DNA of 64,000 nucleotides from Bacillus sp. RO2. Its GTDB lineage: Bacteria; Bacillota; Bacilli; Bacillales; Bacillaceae_I. The notes beneath the pieces were generated by a model. The model did no database searches, had not been told where the DNA came from, and worked only from the letters and a program-made list of their open reading frames with translations. Below, one piece after another: positions 8,731 to 18,224 of this stretch (within the stretch, counting starts at the first letter, position 1; the number at the start of each line of letters is the position of its first letter). The position numbers were made by a program, and so were the translations under genes. The stretch covers positions 1-64,000 of the forward strand of contig NZ_JAAXCU010000045.1 in assembly GCF_012911845.1 (NCBI RefSeq), read 5' to 3'.

Positions 8731-9081
8731 GTGAGTCTTACCGTTGATTTGGAAGTCAAACAAAATGTTCTTTGTGTACGTTTAGCAGGTGAATTGGATC
8801 ACCATACAGCTGAAAACTTACGGAACCAAGCTACAGCTATAATTGAAAAACATCAGATCACTCATATTATTTTAAATTTGGAACAGTTGTCCTTCATGGA
8901 TAGCTCAGGGCTCGGAGTCATATTGGGTCGTTATAAGCAAATTAAAAATAATGGGGGAGAAATGGTGGTTTGTTCTATTTCACCTGCTGTTAAGCGTCTG
9001 TTTGAAATGTCCGGGCTATTTAAAATTATCCGTTTAGAAGAAAGTGAAGAAAACGCCCTGCAAAAATTGGGGGTGGCATGA
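8731..9081 (+). CDS. spoIIAA: Anti-sigma F factor antagonist SpoIIAA
   Basis: SpoIIAA is the STAS-domain switch protein. Unphosphorylated, it binds SpoIIAB and releases sigma-F in the forespore; SpoIIAB phosphorylates it and SpoIIE dephosphorylates it. The 116 residues form one STAS fold, with the phosphorylated serine S58 in [15 protein letters not shown]. It starts at GTG 8731 after GGGGGAAAG. Its TGA overlaps the start region of spoIIAB, typical translational coupling. Confidence 0.97.
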   Translation: MSLTVDLEVKQNVLCVRLAGELDHHTAENLRNQATAIIEKHQITHIILNLEQLSFMDSSGLGVILGRYKQIKNNGGEMVVCSISPAVKRLFEMSGLFKIIRLEESEENALQKLGVA

Positions 9082-9521
9082 TGAAAAATCACATGAATCT
9101 TCAATTTTCTGCACTAAGCCAAAATGAATCGTTCGCAAGGGTAACGGTAGCGGCTTTCATCATGCAATTGGATCCGACTATGGATGAATTGACGGAAATC
9201 AAGACAGTCGTTTCAGAGGCTGTAACAAATGCCATCATTCATGGTTATGACAACGACCCTAACGCCACTGTATACATTTCTGTCGAACTAGAAGACGGAG
9301 CTGTCCATATCACCATCAGAGATGAAGGTATGGGAATTGATGATGTAGAGGAAGCTAGACAGCCGTTATATACTACTAAGCCTGAGCTCGAGCGTTCTGG
9401 TATGGGGTTTACCATCATGGAAAACTTTATGGATTATGTAGAAATTCATTCATCAAGAGAAACAGGCACCTCAATCCGTATGACCAAGTATTTAGCTAAG
9501 AGCAAAGCGCTTTGTAATTAA
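9081..9521 (+). CDS. spoIIAB: Anti-sigma F factor / serine kinase SpoIIAB
   Basis: SpoIIAB is a GHKL-fold ATPase that sequesters sigma-F and phosphorylates SpoIIAA. It shows the N-box [11 protein letters not shown] (about residues 45-55), the G1 box DEGMGI (about 77-82) and the ATP-lid glycines near [11 protein letters not shown]. Its length of 146 residues matches the family. Two ATG codons lie at 9078 and 9081; the second gives the conserved MKN start and better spacing to GGTGG. Confidence 0.97.
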   Translation: MKNHMNLQFSALSQNESFARVTVAAFIMQLDPTMDELTEIKTVVSEAVTNAIIHGYDNDPNATVYISVELEDGAVHITIRDEGMGIDDVEEARQPLYTTKPELERSGMGFTIMENFMDYVEIHSSRETGTSIRMTKYLAKSKALCN

Positions 9522-9533
9522 GGAGCTAAACCT

Positions 9534-10289
9534 ATGGATGTTGAGGTTAAGAACCAAACACAAACATACCTAAAAGATCATGAAGTGAAAGAACTGATTA
9601 AAAGAAGTCAATCTGGCGAACAAGAAGCACGAGATACGATTGTGCAAAAGAATATGAGGCTTGTCTGGTCGGTCGTTCAGCGCTTTATGAATAGAGGTTA
9701 TGAACCTGACGACCTATTCCAAATAGGGTGTATCGGCCTTTTGAAATCAGTGGATAAGTTTGACCTTTCCTATGACGTGAAATTTTCCACCTACGCCGTT
9801 CCGATGATCATCGGTGAAATCCAGCGATTCATTCGAGATGACGGAAGTGTGAAAGTTAGCCGCTCGTTGAAGGAAGTTGCAAACAAAATAAGAAAAGCGA
9901 AAGATGAGTTATCCAAAAGGTATGGTAGAGTGCCGACCATCAATGAGATAGCGGAGTTCTTGGAGATCACAGCGGAAGAAGTGGTCCTTGCCCAAGAGGC
10001 TGCACGCGCTCCTTCTTCTATCCATGAAACTGTCTATGAAAATGATGGGGACCCTATAACACTTTTGGATCAAATCGCCGATCATTCCGAGCATCGCTGG
10101 TTCGACAAAATTGCCTTGAAAGAGGCCATTGAAGAGCTTGATGAGCGGGAGAAACTGATTGTATATTTACGCTACTATAAGGATCAAACTCAAACCGAGG
10201 TTGCACAGCGTCTTGGTATATCCCAAGTGCAGGTAAGCCGATTGGAAAAGAAAATATTGCAACAAATGAAAGACCGTATGGATGAGTGA
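9534..10289 (+). CDS. sigF: RNA polymerase sigma-F factor
   Basis: This is the first forespore-specific sigma factor. The 251-residue sigma70-family protein has region 2 (about 38-105, with the core-binding DLFQIGCIGLLKSVDKFD and -10-binding FSTYAVPMIIGEIQRFIRDDG), region 3 (about 115-180) and the region 4 helix-turn-helix (about 200-248, TEVAQRLGISQVQVSRLEKK). AAGGAG lies 9 bp before the ATG. It is the third gene of spoIIA, also called spoIIAC. Confidence 0.97.
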   Translation: MDVEVKNQTQTYLKDHEVKELIKRSQSGEQEARDTIVQKNMRLVWSVVQRFMNRGYEPDDLFQIGCIGLLKSVDKFDLSYDVKFSTYAVPMIIGEIQRFIRDDGSVKVSRSLKEVANKIRKAKDELSKRYGRVPTINEIAEFLEITAEEVVLAQEAARAPSSIHETVYENDGDPITLLDQIADHSEHRWFDKIALKEAIEELDEREKLIVYLRYYKDQTQTEVAQRLGISQVQVSRLEKKILQQMKDRMDE

Positions 10290-10307
10290 TGTCCGTACGG
10301 TTTTTTC
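10273..10307 (+). terminator. Terminator of spoIIA, overlapping the sigF 3' end
   Basis: ACCGTA (10273-10278) and TACGGT (10296-10301), with an inner TGGA/TCCG extension, form a stem followed by six T. The left arm lies inside the last codons of sigF. Confidence 0.8.
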
Positions 10308-10350
10308 TTGTGTAGCAAACGTGGTAATTCTTGGTGTTCTTTTTTCCTTT

Positions 10351-10380
10351 GCATGGTAAATCTCCCACTAATCCATACTA
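10351..10380 (+). promoter_or_regulatory. sigma-G promoter of the spoVA operon
   Basis: GCATG (10351-10355), an 18-bp spacer and CATACTA (10374-10380) match the sigma-G consensus GHATR-N18-CATWNTW without mismatch. The spoVA operon of B. subtilis is sigma-G controlled. Confidence 0.85.
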
Positions 10381-10416
10381 CATATACAATATCTTTTGGC
10401 AGGATGTGTTTGGAAG

Positions 10417-11037
10417 ATGGATAAATCGCTATATGTTCGCCTTCGTCATCGTATTCAGGCCCGTCCCAATCAAACGATAAAAATTGAAGATGTTGCCCAG
10501 TTAATTGCAGACAAGGGAATTTTGGACAAGGTACGGAATATTCCCATCCATCAGATAAACATGAGTGATAAGTCTATTGTCGTTTTAGATGTGATGCGGT
10601 TGATAAAAGAGATGAGAAAAGTAGATGGAGAACTGGATATTCAGACCTTTGGGCCGGCGCAGACCATAGTGGAGATTGTATATAAGAAAAAACGTTTCCG
10701 CCCGATGTTTTTTGTCGGTGTTTGGCTCCTGCTTTTTCTAGGTGCAGCTCTCGCCATCATGAATTTTCATGAAGATGTTAGCATGCGAATCGTTCATCAG
10801 AAGATTTTTAAAACCATCACTGGCCTTGAGGATGACAAACCGCTTCTTCTTCAGATTCCCTATTCCATTGGTTTGGGTTTGGGGATGATCTTGTTTTTTA
10901 ATCATGTTTTCCGTAAACGGATTAACGAAGAGCCAAGCCCCCTTGAAGTGGAAATGTTCAACTATCAACAGGACCTTGATCAATATGTGATTATGCATGA
11001 AAACAAGGAGAGCTCAAAGAAAATTGATGACGATTAA
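10417..11037 (+). CDS. spoVAA: Stage V sporulation protein AA
   Basis: This is the first gene of the spoVA operon, whose products form the channel that moves dipicolinic acid into the forespore and out during germination. The 206 residues equal B. subtilis SpoVAA. It has a soluble N-terminal half and two membrane segments (about 97-116 and 147-164), then a conserved NEEPSPLEVEMFNYQ tail. The ATG at 10417 gives the conserved N-terminus (RLRHRI); an in-frame TTG at 10396 would add seven residues, and neither has an ideal binding site. It overlaps spoVAB. Confidence 0.9.
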   Translation: MDKSLYVRLRHRIQARPNQTIKIEDVAQLIADKGILDKVRNIPIHQINMSDKSIVVLDVMRLIKEMRKVDGELDIQTFGPAQTIVEIVYKKKRFRPMFFVGVWLLLFLGAALAIMNFHEDVSMRIVHQKIFKTITGLEDDKPLLLQIPYSIGLGLGMILFFNHVFRKRINEEPSPLEVEMFNYQQDLDQYVIMHENKESSKKIDDD

Positions 11038-11449
11038 TATCGTATTTGTTGTATTTCTCGGTTTGGCTGGGGGGCTTGCTGTTGGATCTGGATTTGTTGC
11101 GTTTCTTGCGGTGCTGGGGATCATTCCTAGGTTGACTCAATTGACCAAAACAACCAAGTTTGTGTATGGCTACGAATGGGGGGTAATTGGAGGCGCGTTG
11201 TTTGGAAGTTGGATCAGTTTAAATAGCGTGACTTTTCATCTTCCTTCGATCATTGCGATACCGATCGGCTTGTTTTGTGGGGTGTTTGTAGGTTTACTGG
11301 CTGCAGCTTTGACGGAAGTGTTGAATGTGTTGCCGATTTTGGCAAAAAGAATCGGGGTGGATGGTCAGATGGCAATTCTTTTAATGGCCATTGTATTCGG
11401 AAAAATAATAGGATCATTATATCACTGGCTAGTGTTTGTCAATTTGTAG
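11027..11449 (+). CDS. spoVAB: Stage V sporulation protein AB
   Basis: This is an integral membrane protein of about 140 residues with four to five predicted helices, containing the conserved ALTEVLNVLPILAKRIG segment of SpoVAB. It starts at ATG 11027 inside the end of spoVAA, giving the family N-terminus; an upstream in-frame ATG at 10997 would lie deep in spoVAA. It is required for dipicolinic acid transport with the rest of SpoVA. Confidence 0.92.
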   Translation: MTINIVFVVFLGLAGGLAVGSGFVAFLAVLGIIPRLTQLTKTTKFVYGYEWGVIGGALFGSWISLNSVTFHLPSIIAIPIGLFCGVFVGLLAAALTEVLNVLPILAKRIGVDGQMAILLMAIVFGKIIGSLYHWLVFVNL

Positions 11450-11464
11450 GGAGGCAGGACAATC

Positions 11465-11923
11465 ATGAGTGAAAAGCTTAAGGATAATTATAAAAATAAT
11501 ATAAAAAAATATCAGCCTAAAACACCTTACGTTATTAATTGCGTCAAGGCTTTTCTTGTAGGTGGGCTAATTTGTTTAATTGGCCAAGGTATTCAAAATT
11601 TTTATATGTCGGTGTTTAACTTCTCTGAAAAAAATGTAGGAAACCCTACTGTTGCTACTCTTATTCTAATATCTGCCTTGCTAACAGGTCTTGGCATTTA
11701 CGATAAACTTGGTCAATTTGCTGGCGCAGGTTCTGCAGTGCCTGTAACTGGCTTTGCAAATTCCATGACAAGTGCAGCTATGGAACATAGAAGTGAAGGC
11801 ATCGTACTTGGAGTGGCGACAAATATGTTTAAGCTTGCAGGTAGTGTCATTGTTTTTGGAGTGGTGGCTGCTTATGTGGTAGGCATGATCAGATATCTAT
11901 TAAATATGAGCTTTACTGGTTAG
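11465..11923 (+). CDS. spoVAC: Stage V sporulation protein AC
   Basis: This is a 152-residue membrane protein, a known mechanosensitive channel-like subunit of the SpoVA complex. It has a charged N-terminal tail, a first helix at about 27-50, and the conserved GLGIYDKLGQFAGAGSAVPVTGF segment in the middle that also occurs in SpoVAEb. A GGGAGG site precedes the ATG. Confidence 0.95.
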   Translation: MSEKLKDNYKNNIKKYQPKTPYVINCVKAFLVGGLICLIGQGIQNFYMSVFNFSEKNVGNPTVATLILISALLTGLGIYDKLGQFAGAGSAVPVTGFANSMTSAAMEHRSEGIVLGVATNMFKLAGSVIVFGVVAAYVVGMIRYLLNMSFTG

Positions 11924-11935
11924 GAGGTAAAAGTA

Positions 11936-12946
11936 GTGCGATTCACTGGAAAACAAAGTTGGGTATTCGAACGTCCAATCTATATCAATTCAACCGGGAC
12001 CGCCGTTGGACCGAAAGAAGCAGAAGGACCGCTTGGTTCCTTGTTTGATAAAACATATGATGAGCTCCACTGCGGTGAAGATAATTGGGAGCTTGCAGAA
12101 AGAAGATTGATGGAACAGTCCGTTCAAACATGTCTCAATAAAGTGAATTTAGAATATAAGGACATTGATTTTTTCCTTGCCGGAGATTTACTCAATCAGA
12201 ATGTAACGGCTAATTATGTGGCAAGGCATCATCAAATTCCCTTTCTATGTATGTTTGGTGCTTGTTCTACTTCGATGGAAACATTAGCAGTCGGTGCAGC
12301 GCTTGTGGACGGTGGCTTTGCAAACAGGGTGCTAGCCTCCACCAGCAGCCATAATGCCACTGCAGAAAGGCAGTTTCGCTATCCGACTGAATATGGCGGG
12401 CAAAAACCGGATTCTGCAACCTTTACAGTCACAGGCTCAGGAACTGCGCTAGTCAGCAAAGAGCCAAGTCCAATACGCATTACCTCAGCCACTATTGGCA
12501 GGGTTATGGATCTTGGCATCACAGACCCATTCGACATGGGTTCTGCCATGGCACCTGCTGCAGCTGATACTATTCAAGCTCATTTTCAAGATCTAAATGT
12601 AAATCCTGATAGTTATGATCTGATTGTGACAGGCGACCTATCTGGTGTAGGAAGTCCTATTCTGAAAGAACTTCTAAAAGAAGAAGGTTATGATATCACG
12701 GTGAAGCATAGTGATTGTGGGTTGATGATTTTTAGGCCAGATCAGGAGGTTTTTGCCGGCGGAAGCGGTTGTGGATGTTGTGCCGTTGTAACCTATGCCC
12801 ATCTGATTAATGAACTGATGACCGGAATGATGAAGAAAGTTCTTGTAGTCGCAACTGGAGCACTGTTAAGCCCTACGATGATACAGCAAAAAGAATCGAT
12901 TCCAACGATCGCACATGGAGTGGTATTAGAGAGGGTGGATCCATAA
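11936..12946 (+). CDS. spoVAD: Stage V sporulation protein AD (dipicolinate-binding, thiolase-like)
   Basis: SpoVAD is the soluble SpoVA subunit that binds dipicolinic acid. The 336-residue protein has a thiolase/ketosynthase fold, with C110 in GACST at the position of the thiolase nucleophile, AGDLLNQN (about 82-89) and C-terminal [10 protein letters not shown]. It starts at GTG 11936 after TTAGGAGGTAAAA. Its TAA overlaps the ATG of the next gene by one base. Confidence 0.96.
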   Translation: MRFTGKQSWVFERPIYINSTGTAVGPKEAEGPLGSLFDKTYDELHCGEDNWELAERRLMEQSVQTCLNKVNLEYKDIDFFLAGDLLNQNVTANYVARHHQIPFLCMFGACSTSMETLAVGAALVDGGFANRVLASTSSHNATAERQFRYPTEYGGQKPDSATFTVTGSGTALVSKEPSPIRITSATIGRVMDLGITDPFDMGSAMAPAAADTIQAHFQDLNVNPDSYDLIVTGDLSGVGSPILKELLKEEGYDITVKHSDCGLMIFRPDQEVFAGGSGCGCCAVVTYAHLINELMTGMMKKVLVVATGALLSPTMIQQKESIPTIAHGVVLERVDP

Positions 12947-13296
12947 TGGAATATCTAATCGCATTTGTAGTCGGAGGATTAATTTGTGTAATTGGACAAT
13001 TATTACTGGATTTTGCCAAGCTTACACCTGCGCATGTGATGAGTACGTTTGTTGTAGCTGGAGCAATCCTGGACGGTTTTGGGATTTATGATAAGCTGAT
13101 TGACTTTGCTGGTGCTGGTGCAACCGTACCAATTACAAGCTTTGGTCATTCCTTATTACACGGTGCCATGCATCAGTCAGAGAAACATGGCTTTATTGGA
13201 ATTGGAATGGGGATATTCGAATTAACCTCTGCGGGTATTTCAGCTGCCATTCTGTTCGCTTTTATCGCCGCACTTATCTTTAAACCGAAAGGGTAG
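12946..13296 (+). CDS. spoVAEB: Stage V sporulation protein AE, part b
   Basis: This is a 116-residue membrane protein related to SpoVAC, with the shared [24 protein letters not shown] segment. Its start overlaps the spoVAD stop (TAATG). It is a SpoVA channel component. Confidence 0.94.
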   Translation: MEYLIAFVVGGLICVIGQLLLDFAKLTPAHVMSTFVVAGAILDGFGIYDKLIDFAGAGATVPITSFGHSLLHGAMHQSEKHGFIGIGMGIFELTSAGISAAILFAFIAALIFKPKG

Positions 13297-13302
13297 ATAG
13301 AT

Positions 13303-13914
13303 GTGATTACTAAACGGGTCATCTTAATAACAGATGGAGATGTATATGCCAAGAAGACGATACAGCTTGTTGCTAAACATTATGGTGGCAGATGTATTTC
13401 CGCTTCCTTTGGGAATCCTACCCTGTTAAGTGGGGAGGAGTTAGTAAAGCTGATATTGCAGGCGAAAAGTGAACCCGTTTTTGTAATGTTTGATGACAGT
13501 GGTTTTCTTGGCGAGGGGGCAGGAGAACGGGCTCTCCGTTATGTTGCCACCCACGAACAAATTGAAGTATTAGGAGTAATCGCGGTTGCTTCTAAAACAC
13601 ATCAGTCGGAATGGACAAGAGTGCACCTGACAGTTGATCGTGATTTGCAAGTCTCCTCTTATGGAGTTGACAAAAGTGGAATACAGGAAATGGATATTGG
13701 AAGAATAAATGGAGATACCGTGTATTGTTTAGATGAATTGCATTTTCCGCTTATTGTCGGAATAGGCGATATAGGCAAAATGGCAAGGAGAGATGATGTA
13801 AAACGAGGAGCTCCCATTACCAGCAAAGCGGTCGAAATCATTTTAGAGAGGAATGGGTATGATGTCTCACAATGGAATGGAAAAAGTACCGATATCACCG
13901 AAGCTGACGAATAA
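13303..13914 (+). CDS. spoVAEA: Stage V sporulation protein AE, part a
   Basis: This is a soluble 203-residue protein. It opens with [19 protein letters not shown] and contains [20 protein letters not shown], both typical of SpoVAEa. The start is GTG 13303; the ATG at 13301 is in another frame. The 3' end overlaps the spoVAF start region by about 55 bp. Its molecular role is not established. Confidence 0.93.
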   Translation: MITKRVILITDGDVYAKKTIQLVAKHYGGRCISASFGNPTLLSGEELVKLILQAKSEPVFVMFDDSGFLGEGAGERALRYVATHEQIEVLGVIAVASKTHQSEWTRVHLTVDRDLQVSSYGVDKSGIQEMDIGRINGDTVYCLDELHFPLIVGIGDIGKMARRDDVKRGAPITSKAVEIILERNGYDVSQWNGKSTDITEADE

Positions 13915-15337
13915 TGAGAAATTTTTCAAAGACGAGGTTGGGCTAAATGTCAGCTTTGACCTTGGCGTAAGGAAGTTCACCATTCTTGGAAAAGAGTTGA
14001 ACCTCTATTATGTGAATGGTCTTTGTGACACAATGTTTATCATCGAACTTATGGAAGAATTGCTTCATATCAATGACTTTGAAAAAAAGACTTACAAAGT
14101 AAAAGAAATTGTTAACAATCGTTTGGTAAATCAGCAAGTTAACAATATTGAGTATATGGATGAAGTTGTCGACCAAGTGCTTAGCGGACTCGTAGTTATC
14201 TTGCTTGAAGGCGAAGACAGCGGATTTGTCATTGATACTCGTGCATACCCAGGAAGAAGTCCAGAAGAGCCTGATACAGAGAAAGTGGTCAGGGGAGCTA
14301 GGGATGGGTATGTTGAGAATATTATTGTCAACACGGCCCTAACACGGAGAAGAATAAGAGATGAGAGGCTTCGCTACGAAATTTTTCAAGTAGGCGAACG
14401 ATCAAAAACAGACATTTGTCTTGCGTACATAAAAGATGTAGCAGACCCTGATTTGGTCGATATAGTTCGTAAAGAAACGAAAAATATTGATATAGACGGA
14501 CTGACCATGGCAGATAAAACGGTAGAAGAATTTATTGTAAAACAAGGCTATAATCCATTCCCGCTCGTACGTTACACAGAGAGGCCTGATATTGCAGCGA
14601 CTCATCTGTTAGAAGGCCATGTCATTGTGATGGTAGATACGTCCCCAAGTGTCATCATCACCCCGACTACATTCTTTCACCATGTGCAACATGTAGAGGA
14701 ATACAGACAGTCTCCAGCTGTAGGTACTTTTGTCCGCTGGGTCCGCTTTTGCGGTATCTTTGCTTCTTTATTCCTTTTGCCACTTTGGTTCTTAATGATT
14801 TTAGAACCTAGTCTACTTCCAGAACAGATTAGTTTTATCGGACCAAATGAAGAGTCTAATATTCCTGTGGTCTTTCAAATATTTATTGCTGATATCGGGG
14901 TAGAGTTTCTAAGACTGGCAGCAATTCACACACCAACCGCGCTATCCACTGCGATGGGTTTAATTGCCGCCGTATTGATTGGGCAAATTGCAATTGATGT
15001 CGGACTTTTCGTACCTGAGGTTATCTTATACGTTGCGGTAGCAGCTATTGGCTCATTTACAACCCCAAGTTATGAACTTAGTGTCGCCAATAAAATAATG
15101 CGATTGTGTCTTTTACTACTGGTTGCTTTATTCCACGTGCCAGGATTGGTTGTCGGGATAACATTATTAATATTATTCCTTGCAGGAACTCGTTCGTTAA
15201 ATACGCCATACTTATGGCCATTCATTCCATTTAGTCCAAAAGCATTGCTAATGATCCTAGTAAGAAGAAGTACACCCGGTGCAAAGATTCGTCCGAGTAT
15301 CGTGCATCCCAGAAATCGTTTCAGGCAACCTCAATAA
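13859..15337 (+). CDS. spoVAF: Stage V sporulation protein AF
   Basis: This is homologous to A subunits of spore germinant receptors (GerA-type). It has a soluble domain (about 1-290) and four to five membrane helices in the C-terminal third, with the conserved [12 protein letters not shown] and PRTPGA-like ([11 protein letters not shown]) elements. It has about 492 residues. ATG codons occur at 13853, 13859 and 13862; 13859 has AGAGAGGA at 7 bp. It is the last gene of spoVA and is followed by a terminator. Confidence 0.93.
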   Translation: MMSHNGMEKVPISPKLTNNEKFFKDEVGLNVSFDLGVRKFTILGKELNLYYVNGLCDTMFIIELMEELLHINDFEKKTYKVKEIVNNRLVNQQVNNIEYMDEVVDQVLSGLVVILLEGEDSGFVIDTRAYPGRSPEEPDTEKVVRGARDGYVENIIVNTALTRRRIRDERLRYEIFQVGERSKTDICLAYIKDVADPDLVDIVRKETKNIDIDGLTMADKTVEEFIVKQGYNPFPLVRYTERPDIAATHLLEGHVIVMVDTSPSVIITPTTFFHHVQHVEEYRQSPAVGTFVRWVRFCGIFASLFLLPLWFLMILEPSLLPEQISFIGPNEESNIPVVFQIFIADIGVEFLRLAAIHTPTALSTAMGLIAAVLIGQIAIDVGLFVPEVILYVAVAAIGSFTTPSYELSVANKIMRLCLLLLVALFHVPGLVVGITLLILFLAGTRSLNTPYLWPFIPFSPKALLMILVRRSTPGAKIRPSIVHPRNRFRQPQ

Positions 15338-15424
15338 CAAACTAGTAAGAATATTCGCTTGATAGAGGCATTTATGTGTGGTAAAGTTTAGTTTAATCAA
15401 GTACAGAATGAAAGAGTTTGCAGG

Positions 15425-15457
15425 CAGCTAAAGATTCTGTTTAGCTGTCTTTTGCTT
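15425..15457 (+). terminator. Terminator of the spoVA operon
   Basis: CAGCTAAA (15425-15432) and TTTAGCTG (15440-15447) are a perfect 8-bp stem with a 7-base loop, followed by TCTTTTGCTT. Confidence 0.8.
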
Positions 15458-15490
15458 AAATTTTTTAAACAGGGCTAGAACACATCCACA

Positions 15491-15507
15491 ATTCTCTACT
15501 AGAGAAT
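15491..15507. promoter_or_regulatory. Perfect 17-bp dyad upstream of lysA
   Basis: ATTCTCTA-C-TAGAGAAT is a perfect 8+1+8 palindrome 53 bp before the lysA start. The one-base centre favours a protein operator over an RNA hairpin. No lysine riboswitch structure was recognised here. The binding factor is unknown. Confidence 0.5.
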
Positions 15508-15559
15508 ATGGTATTAGATAGAGTTACTTATAAACTAACTGCGCGAGGGGAAACGGCAT

Positions 15560-16885
15560 ATGTATTTTCATGGAACAAGTAAGGTAAACACAAAAGGGCA
15601 CTTGGAAATAGGAGGAGTCGACACAATTAAACTTGCGGAGGATTATGGCACTCCACTATATGTTTATGATGTAGCGCTAATTCGAGAGCGTGCACGAGAT
15701 TTTCAGACCACTTTTAAAAATCTAGGTGTTAAAGCACAGGTTGCATATGCAAGCAAAGCATTTTCTTCTGTTGCTATGTTTCAGCTAATAAAAGAAGAAG
15801 GGTTATCTCTAGATGTGGTATCTGGTGGGGAGCTTTATACTGCTCTCGTTGCGGATTTTCCTGTAGATCGCATCCACTTTCATGGCAACAACAAAAGTGT
15901 GGAAGAACTAGAAATGGCAGTGGAGAAGAAAATTGGCTGTGTAGTTGTAGATAACTTTTTGGAATTGACATTGTTACAGGATATATGTGAAAAGCATGAT
16001 TATACTATGCCAATCTTGCTTCGTGTTACACCTGGAATCAACGCACATACACATGATTATATTTTGACTGGACAAGAGGATTCCAAATTTGGTTTTGACT
16101 TGCAAAGCGGTCAGGCGCACGAAGCAATGAAGATTGCATCTAATGCAACTCATTTGGACTTGCTGGGAATTCATTGTCATATTGGTTCTCAAATCTTTGA
16201 AACAACAGGATTTAAACTCGCTGCAGGCAAACTATTTGAAACGTTAAAAGAATGGAACGATAATGAAGGGTTTGAAGCACGCGTAGTAAACCTAGGCGGA
16301 GGATTTGGAATCCGTTACACAGAAGAAGATAATCCTCTACCTGCATCGGTGTACGTGGAAGAAATCATCACCGACGTTCAATCCTTTGTAAAAGATCATG
16401 AATTAAAAATGCCGGAAATATGGATTGAACCCGGCCGTTCATTGGTTGGAGATGCGGGGACGACTATCTATTCTGTCGGCTCGAAAAAAGAGATTCCTAA
16501 TATTAGGCATTATTTGGCCATCGATGGCGGAATGACGGATAATATTCGTCCGGCGTTGTATCAGGCAAAATACGAAGCGGTACTTGCAAACAGAGTGGAA
16601 GATGAAGCAGATGACAAGGTTTCCATAGCAGGTAAATGCTGCGAATCTGGTGACATGTTGATTTGGGACCTTCCGTTACCAAAAGCCAATCATGAAGACT
16701 ATTTGGCAGTATTCTGTACCGGAGCATATGGGTATGCAATGGCAAACAACTATAACCGAATAACCAAACCGGCAGTTGTATTTGTAGAAGACGGCGAAGC
16801 TCAACTGGTCATCCGAAGAGAAACCTTTGAAGACTTGGTAAGATTGGATTTACCTTTTCAAGCGAAAACTAAGCTAACAAAATAA
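15560..16885 (+). CDS. lysA: Diaminopimelate decarboxylase LysA
   Basis: LysA is the PLP enzyme for the last step of lysine synthesis. Its 441 residues match the family (439 in B. subtilis). K66 in VAYASKAFSS is the Schiff-base lysine of the alanine-racemase-like barrel. GGGFGIRY binds the phosphate, EPGRSLV is conserved, and the CCESGDM motif of the C-terminal beta domain supplies the active-site cysteine. It is preceded by GAGGGG. Position after spoVA is as in B. subtilis. Confidence 0.97.
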   Translation: MYFHGTSKVNTKGHLEIGGVDTIKLAEDYGTPLYVYDVALIRERARDFQTTFKNLGVKAQVAYASKAFSSVAMFQLIKEEGLSLDVVSGGELYTALVADFPVDRIHFHGNNKSVEELEMAVEKKIGCVVVDNFLELTLLQDICEKHDYTMPILLRVTPGINAHTHDYILTGQEDSKFGFDLQSGQAHEAMKIASNATHLDLLGIHCHIGSQIFETTGFKLAAGKLFETLKEWNDNEGFEARVVNLGGGFGIRYTEEDNPLPASVYVEEIITDVQSFVKDHELKMPEIWIEPGRSLVGDAGTTIYSVGSKKEIPNIRHYLAIDGGMTDNIRPALYQAKYEAVLANRVEDEADDKVSIAGKCCESGDMLIWDLPLPKANHEDYLAVFCTGAYGYAMANNYNRITKPAVVFVEDGEAQLVIRRETFEDLVRLDLPFQAKTKLTK

Positions 16886-16901
16886 ACCCAATCCAACAAA
16901 A

Positions 16902-16934
16902 GCGCACTCTTTTAAATAAGGGTGCGCATTTTTT
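16902..16934 (+). terminator. Terminator of lysA
   Basis: GCGCAC (16902-16907) pairs with GTGCGC (16922-16927), followed by ATTTTTT. Confidence 0.85.
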
Positions 16935-16965
16935 GATTTAAGATACTATTCAACACTATTGATTT

Positions 16966-17148
16966 CCGTTTTAGGCCACTGAAAAACTGATAACGTAAAG
17001 TTTTTATTGATTCCTAGCTGGTGATTGGAGCAAAAGGCGAAGACTCCTGAGGGAGATAGCGCTAGGTGGAGACCCCACAGGCGAAGCCGAGGAGGCTCCA
17101 GCAGCGCCCCTAGGAAAGCGAAGCCATTTGCGGAAATCAACAGCGGTG
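16966..17148 (+). repeat. Dispersed intergenic repeat, copy B
   Basis: This is a full-length copy. It begins with TTTTAGGCCACTGAAAAACTG, continues GGAGCAAAAGGCGAAGACTC, a GACCCCACAGGCGAAGCC core and GGAGGCTCCAGCAGCGCCCC, and ends GCGGAAATCAACAGCGG. It fills most of the lysA-ppiB gap; the remaining ~110 bp before ppiB shows no other clear element apart from the ppiB ribosome binding site. Confidence 0.85.
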
Positions 17149-17267
17149 AATATGAGATCTACTAACGAAATAGCAGCTTTACCGGCCGTCTGACTTCCTT
17201 TTCCTACTATAATCATGTATGATAATAACTGGTTCATTTTAATTTTATATACAAGGAGATGTTCATA

Positions 17268-17708
17268 ATGGCAAAAACAGGATACATACTTATGGAAAAC
17301 GGAGAAAAAATTGAATTCGAACTTTACCCAAACGAAGCTCCTAACACAGTTGCTAACTTTGAAAAATTAGCAAACGAAGGATTCTACAACGGTGTGACAT
17401 TCCACCGTGTTATCCCTGGTTTCGTAAGCCAAGGTGGAGACCCAACTGGTACTGGTGCAGGCGGTAGCGGCACTACGATCAAATGTGAAACAGAAGGTAA
17501 CCCACATAAGCATGAAGCAGGAAGCCTTTCCATGGCTCACGCTGGAAGAGACACTGGTTCTAGCCAATTCTTCATCGTACACCAGCCACAACCTCATTTA
17601 AACGGTGTTCACACTGTTTTTGGTAAAGTGACTTCTGGACTTGAAACAGCTAGAAACATGAAAAATGGCGACGTTATGGAGAAAGTAGAAGTAACAGACG
17701 CTGAATAA
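17268..17708 (+). CDS. ppiB: Peptidyl-prolyl cis-trans isomerase PpiB (cyclophilin)
   Basis: PpiB is a cytoplasmic cyclophilin that catalyses proline isomerisation. The 146-residue protein has the signature [19 protein letters not shown], with the catalytic arginine in FHRV, then [16 protein letters not shown] and [17 protein letters not shown] at 17253-17258 places the start at ATG 17268; the ATG at 17259 overlaps that site. Confidence 0.96.
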   Translation: MAKTGYILMENGEKIEFELYPNEAPNTVANFEKLANEGFYNGVTFHRVIPGFVSQGGDPTGTGAGGSGTTIKCETEGNPHKHEAGSLSMAHAGRDTGSSQFFIVHQPQPHLNGVHTVFGKVTSGLETARNMKNGDVMEKVEVTDAE

Positions 17709-17721
17709 TAGTTTTAAAAGT

Positions 17722-17748
17722 GGGAGCAGAGATGCTCTCTCTTTTTTT
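17722..17748 (+). terminator. Terminator of ppiB
   Basis: GGAGCA-GAGA-TGCTCT is a short stem with a tetraloop, followed by CTCTTTTTTT. Confidence 0.7.
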
Positions 17749-17774
17749 ACAAGAAAAGAAAGCAGGTAACTACC

Positions 17775-17861
17775 ATGAATAAAAAGAATTGGATCTTACT
17801 AGGCGTGTTGTTGGCAATGTCCCTAGTCTGGGGCATCATTTACTGGTTTTTCATCGTGTAA
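17775..17861 (+). CDS. Putative 28-residue single-pass membrane microprotein
   Basis: The frame begins MNKKNWILLGVLLAMSLVWG and ends IIYWFFIV. It has a short lysine-rich head followed by one continuous hydrophobic helix with three tryptophans, the typical pattern of bacterial membrane microproteins. A weak purine-rich site (GCAGGTAA) lies upstream. It sits between the ppiB terminator and the ribD leader, so it would have its own transcript or arise from read-through. No family is recognised. Length, charge and hydrophobic pattern favour a real gene, but the evidence is modest. Confidence 0.5.
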   Translation: MNKKNWILLGVLLAMSLVWGIIYWFFIV

Positions 17862-17940
17862 CAAACTTATCTGAAACTTTAAATTTTACTTATCTGGAAG
17901 ATATGCTAAAATAATAACGGTATACAACTACATATGAATG

Positions 17941-18090
17941 TCCTTCGGGGGTGGGTGAAATTCCCTACCGGCGGTGATGAAGCTTTATGCTTCTTAGTCC
18001 GTGACCCGGTTTTCTTGAATAAGAAAAGCGGTGGATCTGGTGCAACTCCAGGGCCGACAGTGAAAGTCTGGATGGGAGAAGGATTATAGA
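17941..18090 (+). promoter_or_regulatory. FMN riboswitch (RFN element) of the rib operon
   Basis: Conserved RFN blocks occur in order: TCGGGG-GTGGGTGAAATTCCC, CCGGCGGTGATG, TTAGTCCGTGACCC, GGTGGATCTGGTGCAACTCC, GGGCCGACAGT and AGTCTGGATGGGAGAAGGA. A plausible promoter lies upstream (TTTACT at 17885, TAAAAT at 17907, 16-bp spacer). A strong terminator follows at 18158, so FMN binding should cause early termination. Confidence 0.97.
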
Positions 18091-18157
18091 TTGCAAGCAG
18101 TGAAAAATTCATTTATGAGCACTGTTTATTTTCCTATACGCAATTTTAATCCACTCA

Positions 18158-18199
18158 AACCTCTAAGGCGATATGCTTAGAGGTTTTTATTATTTTTTT
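18158..18199 (+). terminator. Riboswitch-controlled terminator before ribD
   Basis: ACCTCTAAG and CTTAGAGGT form a perfect 9-bp stem around GCGATATG, followed by TTTTTATTATTTTTTT. It lies between the RFN aptamer and ribD and is the expected expression platform. Confidence 0.9.
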
Positions 18200-18224
18200 G
18201 ATGTATCTAAGGAGGGGATTAGCT

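Noticed and set aside
15338-15559. Lysine riboswitch before lysA
   Set aside because: The interval is short, contains the spoVA terminator and a 17-bp dyad, and shows none of the conserved lysine-aptamer blocks.
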